From Pseudomonas hydrolytica (GTDB lineage: Bacteria > Pseudomonadota > Gammaproteobacteria > Pseudomonadales > Pseudomonadaceae), in contig NZ_CP099397.1 of the NCBI RefSeq assembly GCF_021495345.1, forward strand, positions 4,216,001 to 4,280,000: a stretch of DNA of 64,000 nucleotides, read 5' to 3'. The notes under the pieces are model-generated. The model made no database searches. It was not told where the DNA came from and worked only from the letters and a program-made list of their open reading frames with translations. Made by a program: the position numbers and the translations under genes. Shown here one piece after another: positions 43,585-54,416 of this stretch; positions within the stretch are counted from its first letter, which is position 1, and every line of letters begins with the position of its first letter.

Positions 43585-44031
43585 ATGCCCACAAAAGAAA
43601 AAGCCAAAAGCACCAGCCAGCTGATTCGTGGTTTCGAGCCTTATCAAGAGAAGAAAGGCGAGGAATACATGAGCGAGCCGATGCGCGCTCACTTCACCAG
43701 CATCCTCAACAAGTGGAAGCTGGAGCTGATGCAGGAAGTCGACCGTACCGTGCACCACATGCAGGACGAAGCGGCCAACTTCCCCGATCCGGCCGACCGC
43801 GCCAGCCAGGAAGAAGAGTTCAGCCTGGAGCTGCGTGCCCGTGATCGCGAGCGCAAGCTGATCAAGAAGATCGACGAGACCCTGCAGCTGATCGAAGACA
43901 ACGAGTACGGCTGGTGCGACTCCTGCGGCGTCGAGATCGGCATTCGCCGCCTCGAAGCCCGCCCGACCGCGACCCTGTGCATCGACTGCAAGACGCTGGC
44001 GGAAATCAAGGAAAAGCAGATCGGTTCCTGA
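43585..44031 (+). CDS. dksA: RNA polymerase-binding transcription factor DksA
   Basis: DksA binds the RNA polymerase secondary channel and, with ppGpp, drives the stringent response. The 148-residue protein has the coiled-coil tip with DPADRASQEEE and a four-cysteine zinc finger C-x2-C-x17-C-x2-C (CDSCG...CIDC), so it is the zinc-containing form. Start ATG at 43585 follows a GAGAGG site. A terminator at 44041 separates it from gluQ. Confidence 0.96.
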   Translation: MPTKEKAKSTSQLIRGFEPYQEKKGEEYMSEPMRAHFTSILNKWKLELMQEVDRTVHHMQDEAANFPDPADRASQEEEFSLELRARDRERKLIKKIDETLQLIEDNEYGWCDSCGVEIGIRRLEARPTATLCIDCKTLAEIKEKQIGS

Positions 44032-44040
44032 TCTGACGAC

Positions 44041-44066
44041 GGGGCGCTTAGGCGCCCCGCTCTGTT
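44041..44066 (+). terminator. Rho-independent terminator after dksA
   Basis: GGGGCGC (44041-44047) pairs with GCGCCCC (44052-44058) around TTAG and is followed by GCTCTGTTT. Confidence 0.75.
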
Positions 44067-44081
44067 TCTGGCCTTCGCTTC

Positions 44082-44966
44082 ATGAACACAGCCTATATCG
44101 GGCGCTTCGCCCCCACGCCCAGCGGCTATCTGCACTTCGGCTCGCTGGTCGCCGCCCTCGCCTCCTACCTCGATGCCCGCGCCGTTGGCGGCCGCTGGCT
44201 GCTGCGCATGGAGGATCTCGACCCACCCCGGGAGGTACCCGGCGCCCAGGATGCGATCCTGCGCACCCTGGAGTGCTACGGTTTCGAGTGGGATGGCGAG
44301 TTGGTGCGCCAGAGTGAGCGGCACGCCGAATACGCCGCCGTGATCGCCCGCCTGCTCAGTCAGGGCCTGGCCTATGCCTGCATCTGCTCACGCAAGCAGC
44401 TGGAAGGCTACGCCGGTATCTACCCGGGGTTCTGCCGCGATGCCGGCCACCCCGACCAGGACGCGGCGATCCGCCTGCGCGTGCCCGAGCTGGCCTATCA
44501 CTTCGTCGACCGCGTGCAGGGCGAATTTCGCCAGCACCTGGGGCGCGAGGTGGGCGACTTCGTCATTCGCCGGCGCGACGGCCTGTTCGCCTATCAGCTG
44601 GCGGTAGTGCTGGACGATGCCTGGCAGGGTGTCACCGATGTGGTGCGCGGTGCCGACCTGCTCGACTCCACGCCGCGCCAGCTGTATCTGCAGGAGCTGC
44701 TCGGGCTGCCACAACCGCGCTACCTGCACGTGCCGCTGATCATCCAGCCCGATGGCCACAAGCTGGGCAAGAGCTACCGCTCGCCACCGCTGCCCGCCGA
44801 CCAGGCCGGACCTCTGCTGCTGCGCGCCCTGCGTGCCCTGGGCCAGCAACCGCCCACCGAACTGCAAGGCGCCGCTCCGGCCGAGCTGCTGAGCTGGGGC
44901 CGCGCCAACTGGGACGCCACGCGCATTCCGCGCAGCCGCACCCTGGCAGAAGCGCAATTGAGGTAG
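44082..44966 (+). CDS. gluQ: Glutamyl-Q tRNA(Asp) synthetase
   Basis: GluQ attaches glutamate to queuosine in the anticodon of tRNA-Asp. The 294-residue protein is a catalytic-domain paralogue of GluRS lacking the anticodon-binding domain: RFAPTPSGYLHFGSL (HIGH-like), the zinc-site region CICSRKQLEGYAGIYPGFC, and LGKS (KMSKS-like). It follows dksA as in other gamma-proteobacteria. Its TAG stop is formed by the start of an interspersed repeat. Confidence 0.95.
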   Translation: MNTAYIGRFAPTPSGYLHFGSLVAALASYLDARAVGGRWLLRMEDLDPPREVPGAQDAILRTLECYGFEWDGELVRQSERHAEYAAVIARLLSQGLAYACICSRKQLEGYAGIYPGFCRDAGHPDQDAAIRLRVPELAYHFVDRVQGEFRQHLGREVGDFVIRRRDGLFAYQLAVVLDDAWQGVTDVVRGADLLDSTPRQLYLQELLGLPQPRYLHVPLIIQPDGHKLGKSYRSPPLPADQAGPLLLRALRALGQQPPTELQGAAPAELLSWGRANWDATRIPRSRTLAEAQLR

Positions 44967-45033
44967 GGTGCGCCGCGCGCACCAGTGCCTTGAGAAAACC
45001 TCGCACGGCCTCGGTGCGCACGGCGCACCCTAC
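44963..45033. repeat. REP-like inverted repeat, GTAGGGTGCGCC family, copy 1
   Basis: GTAGGGTGCGCCG (44963-44975) is mirrored by CGGCGCACCCTAC (45021-45033), with GCGCACC inside. The same family occurs at 58317-58381. It begins within the gluQ stop codon. Confidence 0.7.
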
Positions 45034-45105
45034 CCCGGCTTCAAGTTTGTGGCTTGAAACGCGCGGCATCCTTTACCATCGCGGCATCGTTCGACGAGAT
45101 GCCAC

Positions 45106-45282
45106 ATGTATATCTACCGACTGGTTCTGATCCTGGTGGTGGGGATCTACCTGTTCTCCCCAGCCATCATGGACTGGTGGATCGACCCCAACGGCGCGTG
45201 GTATCGGCCCTATCTGCTGTGGCTGATCCTGATCGTCGTCACCTTCATTCTTCAGAGCCAACGCGATGCTGACGAGCTTTAG
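45106..45282 (+). CDS. cbrX: CbrX-type small membrane protein upstream of cbrA
   Basis: The 58-residue product has two hydrophobic stretches (YRLVLILVVGIYLFSPAIM and YLLWLILIVVTFIL) and ends QRDADEL. It overlaps the cbrA start by 17 bp. In other Pseudomonas a small gene at this position, cbrX, is translationally coupled to cbrA. The overlap and conservation of position support the call. Confidence 0.8.
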   Translation: MYIYRLVLILVVGIYLFSPAIMDWWIDPNGAWYRPYLLWLILIVVTFILQSQRDADEL

Positions 45283-48220
45283 CCTGAGCGAACTGATCCT
45301 GATCAGCGCCGGCTATCTGCTGGTGCTGTTCGGCGTTGCCTGGGTCAGCGAACACGGTCTGATCCCGCGTTGGATCATCCGCCATCCGCTGACCTACACC
45401 CTGTCACTGGGCGTCTACGCCAGCGCCTGGGCCTTCTACGGCACGGTGGGCCTGGCCTATCAGTACGGCTACGGCTTTCTTGCCAGCTACCTCGGGGTGT
45501 CCGGTGCCTTCCTGCTGGCACCGGTGCTGCTTTATCCGATCCTGCGCATCACCCGCACCTACCAGTTGTCGTCGCTGGCCGACCTGATCGCCTTCCGCTT
45601 TCGCAGCACCTGGGCGGGTGTGCTGACCACTCTGTTCATGCTGATCGGCGTACTGCCGCTGCTGGCCCTGCAGATTCAGGCGGTGGCCGACTCCATCGGC
45701 ATCCTCAGCCGCGAGCCGCTGCAGGAGAAGGTGGCGCTGAGCTACTGCGGGCTGATCATCCTCTTCACCATTCTCTTCGGCGCACGCCATATCGCCACGC
45801 GCGAGAAACACGAGGGTCTGGTGTTCGCCATCGCCTTCGAATCGCTGGTCAAGCTGGTCGCCCTCGGCGTCATCGGCTGGTATGCGCTGTACCAGGTGTT
45901 CGGCGGCCCACGTGAACTGGAACTGTGGCTGGTGCAGAACCAGGCGGCGCTGGCCACGCTGCACACGCCGCTGCAGGAAGGTCCGTGGCGCACCCTGCTG
46001 CTGGTGTTCTTCGCCTCGGCCATCGTCATGCCGCACATGTATCACATGACCTTCACCGAGAACCTCAATCCACGCGCCATGGTCAGCGCCAGCTGGGGCC
46101 TGCCGCTGTTCCTGCTGCTGATGAGCCTGGCCGTGCCGCTGATCCTCTGGGCCGGCCTCAAGCTCGGCGCCACCACCAACCCGGAATACTTCACCCTGGG
46201 CCTGGGCATCGCGGTGAACAGCGAGGCGCTGGCGCTGCTCGCCTATGTCGGCGGCCTGTCGGCTTCCAGCGGCCTGATCATCGTCAGCACCCTGGCACTG
46301 TCCGGCATGGCGCTGAACCACCTGGTGCTGCCGCTGTACCAGCCACCGGCCGAAGGCAACATCTACCGCTGGCTGAAGTGGACCCGCCGCGCGCTGATCG
46401 CCTTCATCATCATGGCCGGTTACGGCTTCTACCTGCTGCTCGGTGCCCAGCAGGACCTGGCCAACCTGGGCATCGTCGCCTTCGTCGCCACCCTGCAGTT
46501 CCTGCCTGGCGTGCTCTCGGTGCTGTACTGGCAGACGGCCAATCGCCGCGGTTTCCTCGCCGGGCTGCTGGCCGGAATCAGCGTCTGGGCGCTGACCATG
46601 CTGCTGCCGCTGCTGGGCAATCTGGAAGGCTTCTACCTGCCGCTGTTCAACGTGGTCTACGTGCTCGACGACGCCAGCTGGCACCTGGCGGCGATCGCCT
46701 CGCTGGCCGCCAACGTGCTGGTGTTCACCCTGGTTTCGCTGTTCACCGAAGCCAGCCCCGAGGAAAAGAGCGCCGCCGAAGCCTGCGCGGTGGACAACGT
46801 GCGCCGCCCGCAGCGCCGCGAACTGGTGGCGGTATCGCCACAGGACTTCGCCGCCCAGCTGGCCAAACCGCTGGGCGCCAAGACCGCCCAGCGCGAGGTG
46901 GAGCAGGCCCTGCGCGACCTGCACCTGCCCTTCGACGAGGGCCGCCCCTACGCGCTGCGTCGCCTGCGCGACCGCATCGAAGCCAACCTCTCCGGCCTGA
47001 TGGGACCGAGCGTGGCGCAGGACATCGTCGAGACCTTCCTGCCCTACAAATCCGGCAGCGAGGGCTACGTCACCGAGGACATCCACTTCATCGAAAGCCG
47101 CCTGGAGGATTACCAGTCGCGCCTCACCGGCCTGGCCGCCGAACTCGACGCGCTGCGCCGCTACCACCGCCAGACCCTGCAGGAACTGCCGATGGGCGTG
47201 TGCTCGCTGGCCAAGGATCAGGAGATCCTGATGTGGAACCGGGCCATGGAAGAGCTCACCGAGATTCCCGCGCAGCGCATCGTCGGCTCGCGCCTGTCGG
47301 CCCTGGCCGAACCCTGGCAGAGCCTACTGCAGGATTTCATCGAGCGTCCTGATCAACACCTGCACAAACAGCACCTGGCCGTCGATGGCCAGATCCGCTG
47401 GCTCAACCTGCACAAGGCCGCCATCGACGAGCCGCTGGCCCCCGGCAATAGCGGCCTGGTGCTGCTGGTCGAGGACCAGACCGAAACCCAGATGCTCGAA
47501 GACAAGCTGGTGCACTCCGAGCGCCTGGCCAGCATCGGCCGCCTGGCTGCCGGCGTGGCCCACGAGATCGGCAATCCCATCACCGGCATCGCCTGCCTGG
47601 CGCAGAACCTGCGTGAAGAGCGCGAGACCGACGCCGAGCTGGCCGAAATCAGCGGGCAGATACTGGAACAGACCAAGCGCGTCTCGCGCATCGTCCAGTC
47701 GCTGATGAGCTTCGCCCACTCCGGGGGCCACCAGCATAGCGACGAGCCGGTGTGCCTGGCCGACGTGGCCCAGGACGCCATCGGCCTGCTGTCGCTGAAC
47801 AAGCGCAACTTCGAGATCCAGTTCTACAACCTCTGCGACCCGGAACACTGGGCCGAGGGCGATCCGCAGCGTCTGGCGCAGGTGCTGATCAACCTGCTGT
47901 CCAACGCCCGCGACGCCTCGCCACCCGGCGGCGCCATCCGCGTGCGCAGCGAGGCCAGCGAACATACCGTCGACCTGATCGTCGAGGACGAAGGCAGCGG
48001 CATTCCCAAGGCGATCATCGATCGCCTGTTCGAGCCGTTCTTCACCACCAAGGACCCCGGCGAGGGGACCGGCCTGGGCCTCGCGCTGGTCTATTCGATC
48101 GTGGAAGAGCATTATGGACAAATAACAATCGACAGCCCGGCCGACCCCGAGCGCCAACTGGGCACTCGCATCAGGGTCACCCTGCCAAGGCATGTCGAGG
48201 CGACGTCCGTAGCGATGTAA
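45266..48220 (+). CDS. cbrA: Sensor histidine kinase CbrA
   Basis: CbrA senses carbon/nitrogen status and phosphorylates CbrB, controlling catabolite repression and amino-acid use. The 984-residue protein has an N-terminal sodium/solute-symporter-like domain with about 13 membrane helices (1-500). A linker, a PAS domain (about 635-735), the phosphoacceptor helix [12 protein letters not shown] and a HATPase domain with [14 protein letters not shown] and DEGSGIP follow. The transport-like domain (SLC5 fold) can bind histidine in relatives. It is coupled to cbrX and followed by cbrB. Confidence 0.96.
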   Translation: MLTSFSLSELILISAGYLLVLFGVAWVSEHGLIPRWIIRHPLTYTLSLGVYASAWAFYGTVGLAYQYGYGFLASYLGVSGAFLLAPVLLYPILRITRTYQLSSLADLIAFRFRSTWAGVLTTLFMLIGVLPLLALQIQAVADSIGILSREPLQEKVALSYCGLIILFTILFGARHIATREKHEGLVFAIAFESLVKLVALGVIGWYALYQVFGGPRELELWLVQNQAALATLHTPLQEGPWRTLLLVFFASAIVMPHMYHMTFTENLNPRAMVSASWGLPLFLLLMSLAVPLILWAGLKLGATTNPEYFTLGLGIAVNSEALALLAYVGGLSASSGLIIVSTLALSGMALNHLVLPLYQPPAEGNIYRWLKWTRRALIAFIIMAGYGFYLLLGAQQDLANLGIVAFVATLQFLPGVLSVLYWQTANRRGFLAGLLAGISVWALTMLLPLLGNLEGFYLPLFNVVYVLDDASWHLAAIASLAANVLVFTLVSLFTEASPEEKSAAEACAVDNVRRPQRRELVAVSPQDFAAQLAKPLGAKTAQREVEQALRDLHLPFDEGRPYALRRLRDRIEANLSGLMGPSVAQDIVETFLPYKSGSEGYVTEDIHFIESRLEDYQSRLTGLAAELDALRRYHRQTLQELPMGVCSLAKDQEILMWNRAMEELTEIPAQRIVGSRLSALAEPWQSLLQDFIERPDQHLHKQHLAVDGQIRWLNLHKAAIDEPLAPGNSGLVLLVEDQTETQMLEDKLVHSERLASIGRLAAGVAHEIGNPITGIACLAQNLREERETDAELAEISGQILEQTKRVSRIVQSLMSFAHSGGHQHSDEPVCLADVAQDAIGLLSLNKRNFEIQFYNLCDPEHWAEGDPQRLAQVLINLLSNARDASPPGGAIRVRSEASEHTVDLIVEDEGSGIPKAIIDRLFEPFFTTKDPGEGTGLGLALVYSIVEEHYGQITIDSPADPERQLGTRIRVTLPRHVEATSVAM

Positions 48221-48273
48221 ACAGCGAGAGAGGGTGCCAGCGGCACCTCCGTGACCGTCGAGAGACCGAATTG

Positions 48274-49707
<1,434 letters not shown>

Positions 49708-49777
49708 CGTCGCATCCAGGATGACAACCTCATCCTGCGCAGGTTCTACAGGTTGTTACCGAACCAATATCTCGTAA

Positions 49778-49817
49778 CAAAAGCCGGGTCTAAAGGTAAC
49801 GGAAACCCGGCTTTTTT
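49778..49817 (+). terminator. Terminator after cbrB
   Basis: AAAAGCCGGGT (about 49778-49789) pairs with ACCCGGCTTTTTT (49805-49817) across a 15-nt loop with a U tract. It ends cbrAB transcription before the crcZ promoter. Confidence 0.85.
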
Positions 49818-49877
49818 CTACCCTCCCGATCACGTCGCATTGCCGCAAACCCTTGATTTAAAAGGAATCGCAAAAAC

Positions 49878-49893
49878 TGGCACGGCATCTGCT
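49878..49893 (+). promoter_or_regulatory. Sigma54 promoter of crcZ
   Basis: TGGCACGGCATCTGCT has the -24 GG (49879-49880) and -12 GC (49891-49892) at the correct 10-bp spacing. Transcription would begin near 49904. CbrB is the expected activator. Confidence 0.8.
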
Positions 49894-49903
49894 TTATCTC
49901 TGG

Positions 49904-50265
49904 CACAACAACAATAACAAGCAATGCCCTACACAATAAGAACAAGACGCAACGACTCCAGAACAACAAAAACAACAAGGACGGAGGCGCAGCTAACTGA
50001 TTCTTTTGGAGAGGAGTTGCCGCAAGGGGTTCTGCCCCTGCAACCAGACCGAGAACAACAAAACTGCCTTCAGGCAGCACCCGAACTGGTTGATTAATGG
50101 CAGCATCAGCGTCCAAAGAAATCCGTTTGCTATTGGCTCCCCACTCTAGGGAGCACCCGGTGAGCCACGGCGAGCCGGGAAGGGCCAAACAACAAGAACA
50201 ACAGGCCCTCAATAACAACAAAAACAAAGCACGCACCAACTTGGGGGGGAGCTTCGGCTCCCCCA
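49904..50265 (+). ncRNA. crcZ: CrcZ small RNA (Hfq/Crc decoy)
   Basis: CrcZ sequesters Hfq-Crc through A-rich CA motifs and so relieves catabolite repression. At least six such motifs are visible: AACAACAATAACAA (49907-49920), AATAAGAACAA (49935), AACAACAAAAACAACAA (49962), AACAACAAAA (50053), ACAACAAGAACAACA (about 50189) and AATAACAACAAAAACAA (50211). A stable GGGGGAGC-TTCG-GCTCCCCC hairpin (50245-50264) closes the RNA, though without a clear U tract. Its position between cbrB and pcnB is as in P. aeruginosa. Ends are estimated. Confidence 0.9.
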
Positions 50266-50533
50266 GTAGCTTCCGCTCCACGGATCCCCGCCTGCCGCTT
50301 TACACATCTTCTCCCGACACGATGCTAGAATCCGCAGCAAACATGCGGTCATCGTTTCGCAGACCGTTGAAAAACATTGACGAGGCAGCCAGAACACGGC
50401 CAGCACAACCGCGATCGCGATATCTACCTGAAGTGGATGAGCACCGAGGAAATGCTTCCAGCGCCGAGTTGCCGATGCAGGCTGTTTTTCAACCTGCGAG
50501 CCTGATCGGTCACCTCCCCACACAGTGCATCCC

Positions 50534-51925
50534 ATGCTGAAGAAGCTGTTTACGTCTTTTCGCTCGCCCCTGCGCCGCGCGCCACGTCCTCGCAGCACGC
50601 CCGAAGTGCTGAGCAGCCGTCAACACCCGATCAATCGCAACGAGATCAGCCGTCACGCCATCAGCGTGGTCGAGCGCTTGCAGAAGGCCGGTTATCAGGC
50701 CTATCTGGTCGGCGGCTGCGTGCGTGACCTGCTGCTGGACATCGACCCCAAGGACTTCGACGTGGCCACCAGCGCCACGCCCGAGCAGGTGCGCGCCGAG
50801 TTTCGCAACGCCCGCGTCATCGGCCGCCGGTTCAAGCTGGTTCATGTGCACTTCGGCCGCGAGATCATCGAAGTGGCCACCTTCCGTGCCAACCACCCGC
50901 AAGGCGAGGAAGAGGAGAACAGCAACCAGGCCGCGCGCCACGAAAGCGGGCGCATCCTGCGCGACAACGTCTACGGCACCCTGGAGGACGACGCCCAGCG
51001 TCGCGACTTCACCATCAATGCGCTGTACTACGACCCGACGCAGGAGCACATCCTCGATTACGCCCGCGGCATGCATGACGTGCGCAATCACCTGGTACGC
51101 CTGATCGGCGATCCGGAACAGCGTTACCTGGAAGACCCGGTGCGCATGCTGCGTGCGGTGCGCTTCGCCGCCAAGCTGGACTTCGACATCGAGAAGCACA
51201 GCGCCGCGCCGATCCGCCGCCTGGCCCCGATGCTGCGCGACATCCCGGCAGCGCGTCTGTTCGATGAGGTGCTCAAGCTGTTCCTGGCCGGTTACGCCGA
51301 GTACACCTTCGATCTGCTGCTCGAACACGACCTGTTCGCCCAGCTGTTCCCGGCCAGCGGCGAGGCGCTCAAGCGCAATCCCGAGTACACCGAGAAGCTG
51401 ATCCGCGAAGCGCTGATCAACACCGATGACCGTATCCACGACGGCAAGTCGGTCACCCCGGCCTTCCTCTTCGCCGCCCTGCTCTGGCCAGCCCTGCCGG
51501 CCCGTGTGCTGCATCTGCAAAGCAAGGGCATGCCGCCGATTCCGGCGATGCAGGAAGCGGCCCACGAGCTGATCACCGAGCAGTGCCAGCGCATTGCCGT
51601 ACCCAAGCGCTTCACCATTCCCATCCGCGAAATCTGGGACATGCAGGAGCGCCTGCCGCGACGTAGCGGCAAGCGTGCCGACCTGCTGCTGGAAAACCCG
51701 CGCTTTCGCGCAGGTTATGACTTCCTGCTGCTGCGCGAGCGCGCTGGCGAAGACACCGAAGGCCTGGGCGACTGGTGGACCGACTATCAGGAAGCCAGCG
51801 ACAGCCAGCGTCGGCAGATGATCCGCGATCTGGCCGGCAAACCGGAGGCGGCAGGCAGCGCACCGCGCAAACGCCGCCGCAGCGGCGGCAAACGCAAGCG
51901 CGGCGGTGAGAGCAGCGGCGAATGA
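50534..51925 (+). CDS. pcnB: Poly(A) polymerase I
   Basis: PcnB adds 3' poly(A) tails that promote RNA decay. The 463-residue protein belongs to the class II nucleotidyltransferases: AYLVGGCVRDLLLDIDPKDFDVAT with the GG...DxD active site. RRDFTINALYYDP, LEDPVRMLRAVRFAAKLDF and a basic C-terminal tail (RKRRRSGGKRKRG) follow. ATG at 50534 is preferred to GTG at 50525. An extended -10 (TGCTAGAAT, 50323-50331) may be its promoter. It overlaps folK by 4 bp. Confidence 0.95.
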   Translation: MLKKLFTSFRSPLRRAPRPRSTPEVLSSRQHPINRNEISRHAISVVERLQKAGYQAYLVGGCVRDLLLDIDPKDFDVATSATPEQVRAEFRNARVIGRRFKLVHVHFGREIIEVATFRANHPQGEEEENSNQAARHESGRILRDNVYGTLEDDAQRRDFTINALYYDPTQEHILDYARGMHDVRNHLVRLIGDPEQRYLEDPVRMLRAVRFAAKLDFDIEKHSAAPIRRLAPMLRDIPAARLFDEVLKLFLAGYAEYTFDLLLEHDLFAQLFPASGEALKRNPEYTEKLIREALINTDDRIHDGKSVTPAFLFAALLWPALPARVLHLQSKGMPPIPAMQEAAHELITEQCQRIAVPKRFTIPIREIWDMQERLPRRSGKRADLLLENPRFRAGYDFLLLRERAGEDTEGLGDWWTDYQEASDSQRRQMIRDLAGKPEAAGSAPRKRRRSGGKRKRGGESSGE

Positions 51926-52410
51926 TGGAGCGGGTGTACGTCGGCCTCGGCAGCAATCTCGCCGAGCCGCTGCAGCAGTTGCGCAGCGCCCTCGCCGCGC
52001 TCGGTGAGCTGCCGCAAACGGCCCTGGTCGCTCACTCTTCCTTCTATGCCAGCGACCCGCTCGGCCCGCCGGACCAGCCACGCTACGTCAACGCCGTGGC
52101 GGCGCTGGATACCGAGCTGCAACCCTGGGAACTGCTCGACGCCCTGCAGCGCATCGAGCAGGAGCAGGGCCGCGTGCGCAAGGCCGAACGCTGGGGGCCG
52201 CGCACGCTGGATCTGGATATCCTGCTGTTCGGTGCCAGGCTGATCGACGACGAGCGCCTGTGCGTGCCGCACTACCATATGCACGCCCGCCCCTTCGTGC
52301 TCTACCCGCTGGCCGAGCTCGCAGCCGAGCTGCAGCTGCCGGATGGCCGCAGCCTCGCCACCCTCCTTGCCGCCTGCCCCTTTACCGGCCTGGAACGTCT
52401 GCCGGAATAG
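51922..52410 (+). CDS. folK: 2-amino-4-hydroxy-6-hydroxymethyldihydropteridine pyrophosphokinase
   Basis: FolK transfers pyrophosphate from ATP to hydroxymethyl-dihydropterin in folate synthesis. The 162-residue HPPK has VYVGLGSNLAEP, YVNAVAALDT, RWGPRTLDLDILLFG (metal-binding DLD) and PHYHMHARPFVLYPLAEL. It is coupled to pcnB by an ATGA overlap, as in other Pseudomonas. A 273-bp spacer follows before panB. Confidence 0.96.
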   Translation: MMERVYVGLGSNLAEPLQQLRSALAALGELPQTALVAHSSFYASDPLGPPDQPRYVNAVAALDTELQPWELLDALQRIEQEQGRVRKAERWGPRTLDLDILLFGARLIDDERLCVPHYHMHARPFVLYPLAELAAELQLPDGRSLATLLAACPFTGLERLPE

Positions 52411-52683
52411 CGCGGCCCACGGTTGCAACACCGCCTCCACCGCGCCCCGTACCGATTCTCCTGCTACCCGACGCCAGCCCGCGCCGGCTCTAGCCCAGGC
52501 CGCTTCCGTCTACATTGGCGGTAACGCCAGTAACAGGGCGGTAACACCCGCAATTGACTTCACGCCCCCCCATCAGGACTATAGGCGTCCCGTCGCCCCG
52601 CGCCGGGCGCACCTTTATGCCAATCCAGGCCGGATTGCAGCCGGATAGAAGCGGTATACCGAGCCTGAGCGAGGACCCTTGAA

Positions 52684-53484
52684 ATGCCTGACGTTACCCT
52701 GACCACACTGCAGAGCCTCAAGCAAGGCGGTGACAAGATCGCGATGCTGACCTGCTACGACGCCACCTTCGCCCGTGCGGCCTGCCAGGCTGGCGTCGAT
52801 GTGCTGCTGGTCGGCGACTCCCTGGGCATGGTCCTGCAGGGTCACGACAGCACCCTGCCGGTCAGCGTCGAGGAAATGGCCTACCACACTGCCTGCGTGA
52901 AACGCGGCAATCAGGGCGCGCTGATCCTGACCGACCTGCCCTTCATGGCCTACGCCACGGCCGAACAAGCCATGAACAACAGCGCCCGGCTGATGCAGGC
53001 CGGCGCCCACATGGTCAAGCTGGAAGGCGCCGGCTGGCTGGCCGAACCGATCCGCCTGCTGGCCGAACGCGGTGTGCCGGTCTGCGCGCACCTTGGCCTC
53101 ACCCCGCAGGCGGTGAACATCCTCGGCGGCTACAAGGTACAGGGCCGCCAGGAAGCCCAGGCGCGGCAGATGCGTGCCGATGCCATGGCCCTGGAACAGG
53201 CTGGCGCGGCCATGCTGCTGCTCGAATGCGTGCCCAGCGAGCTGGCGGCGGAAATCACCCAGGCGGTGAAGATTCCGGTGATCGGCATCGGCGCAGGCGC
53301 CGCTACCGATGGCCAGGTGCTGGTGCAGCACGACATGCTCGGCCTGTCGCTGTCCGGCCGCGCGCCGAAGTTCGTGCGCAACTTCATGGAGGGCCAGAGC
53401 AGCATTCACGGTGCTCTGAGCGCTTACGTCCAGGCGGTCAAGGACGGCAGCTTCCCTGCCGCCGAACACGGGTTCTCCGCATGA
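52684..53484 (+). CDS. panB: 3-methyl-2-oxobutanoate hydroxymethyltransferase
   Basis: PanB makes ketopantoate from ketoisovalerate and methylene-tetrahydrofolate, the first step of pantothenate synthesis. The 266-residue TIM-barrel enzyme shows [41 protein letters not shown] and [13 protein letters not shown]. It is coupled to panC by an ATGA overlap. It needs the folate made downstream of FolK, its neighbour. Confidence 0.96.
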
Positions 53485-54338
53485 ATACGGTCAAGACCCT
53501 GCGCGAGCTGCGTGCGGCCGTCGCCCAGGCACGTGCCGAGGGCAAACAGATCGGTTTCGTGCCGACCATGGGCAACCTGCATGCCGGTCACGCCTCGTTG
53601 GTGCAGATCGCCGCCCAGCGGGCCGACTTCGTGGTCGCCAGCATCTTCGTCAATCCGCTGCAGTTTGGCGCCGGCGAGGACCTGGACAAGTACCCGCGCA
53701 CCCTCGCCGCCGATCAGGAGAAGCTGCTGGCGGCCGGCTGCCATCTGCTGTTCCACCCCGACGTTGCGGAAATGTACCCGCACGGCATGGGTGATCAGAC
53801 CCGGGTGACGGTTCCCGGCGTCTCCGAAGGCCTGTGCGGCGCCAGCCGACCCGGCCATTTCGAGGGCGTGGCCACGGTGGTGACCAAGCTGTTCAACATG
53901 GTCCAGCCCGATCTGGCCGTGTTCGGCGAGAAGGACTATCAGCAGCTGGCCGTGATACGCGCCCTGGTGCAGGACCTGAACATGCCGATCCAGATCATCG
54001 GCGCGCCGACCCAGCGTGCCGAGGACGGCCTGGCGCTGTCCTCGCGCAACGGCTATCTGAGCGCCGAGCAACGCGCCGTCGCCCCGGCGCTGTACCGCAG
54101 CCTGCAAAGCATCGCCGAGGCGCTGCACCACGGCGCTCGGGATTATGCCCGGCTGATCGAAACCGCCCAGACGCAGCAGCGCGAGGCCGGCTTCACGCCA
54201 GACTACCTGGAGATCCGCAACGCCCTCAACCTGCGTCCGGCTCAGCTCGACGACCGCCACCTGGTGGTGCTCACCGCGGCGCATCTGGGCAGCACCCGCC
54301 TGATCGACAACCTTTTGGTTGAACTGGCGGGCCAGTAG
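53481..54338 (+). CDS. panC: Pantothenate synthetase
   Basis: PanC joins pantoate and beta-alanine using ATP. The 285-residue enzyme has the HIGH-like motif [35 protein letters not shown] and the KMSKS-like [11 protein letters not shown] at 53481 overlaps the panB stop. In P. aeruginosa panD follows panC; here a terminator and pgi follow directly, so beta-alanine must come from elsewhere in the genome. Confidence 0.96.
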
Positions 54339-54369
54339 CTGCATCCAAAGCCAGGCGGTTAAACTCGCG

Positions 54370-54393
54370 AGGCCCGGTCGCACCGGGCCTTTT
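54370..54393 (+). terminator. Rho-independent terminator between panC and pgi
   Basis: AGGCCCGGT (54370-54378) pairs with ACCGGGCCT (54382-54390) around CGC, then TTTT. Confidence 0.82.
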
Positions 54394-54416
54394 GCTTTCC
54401 CGGATCAGGAGTTCCG

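Noticed and set aside
45404..47167. 587-codon minus-strand open frame
   Set aside because: It lies wholly antisense to the conserved cbrA coding region; composition is Gln/Gly-rich as expected for a shadow.
50299..50331. Full sigma70 promoter with TTTACA as -35 for pcnB
   Set aside because: The spacing to TAGAAT is 21 bp, too long; only the extended -10 is credible.
52411..52683. Possible small gene between folK and panB
   Set aside because: Open frames here are out-of-frame continuations of folK with no start signals or domain.
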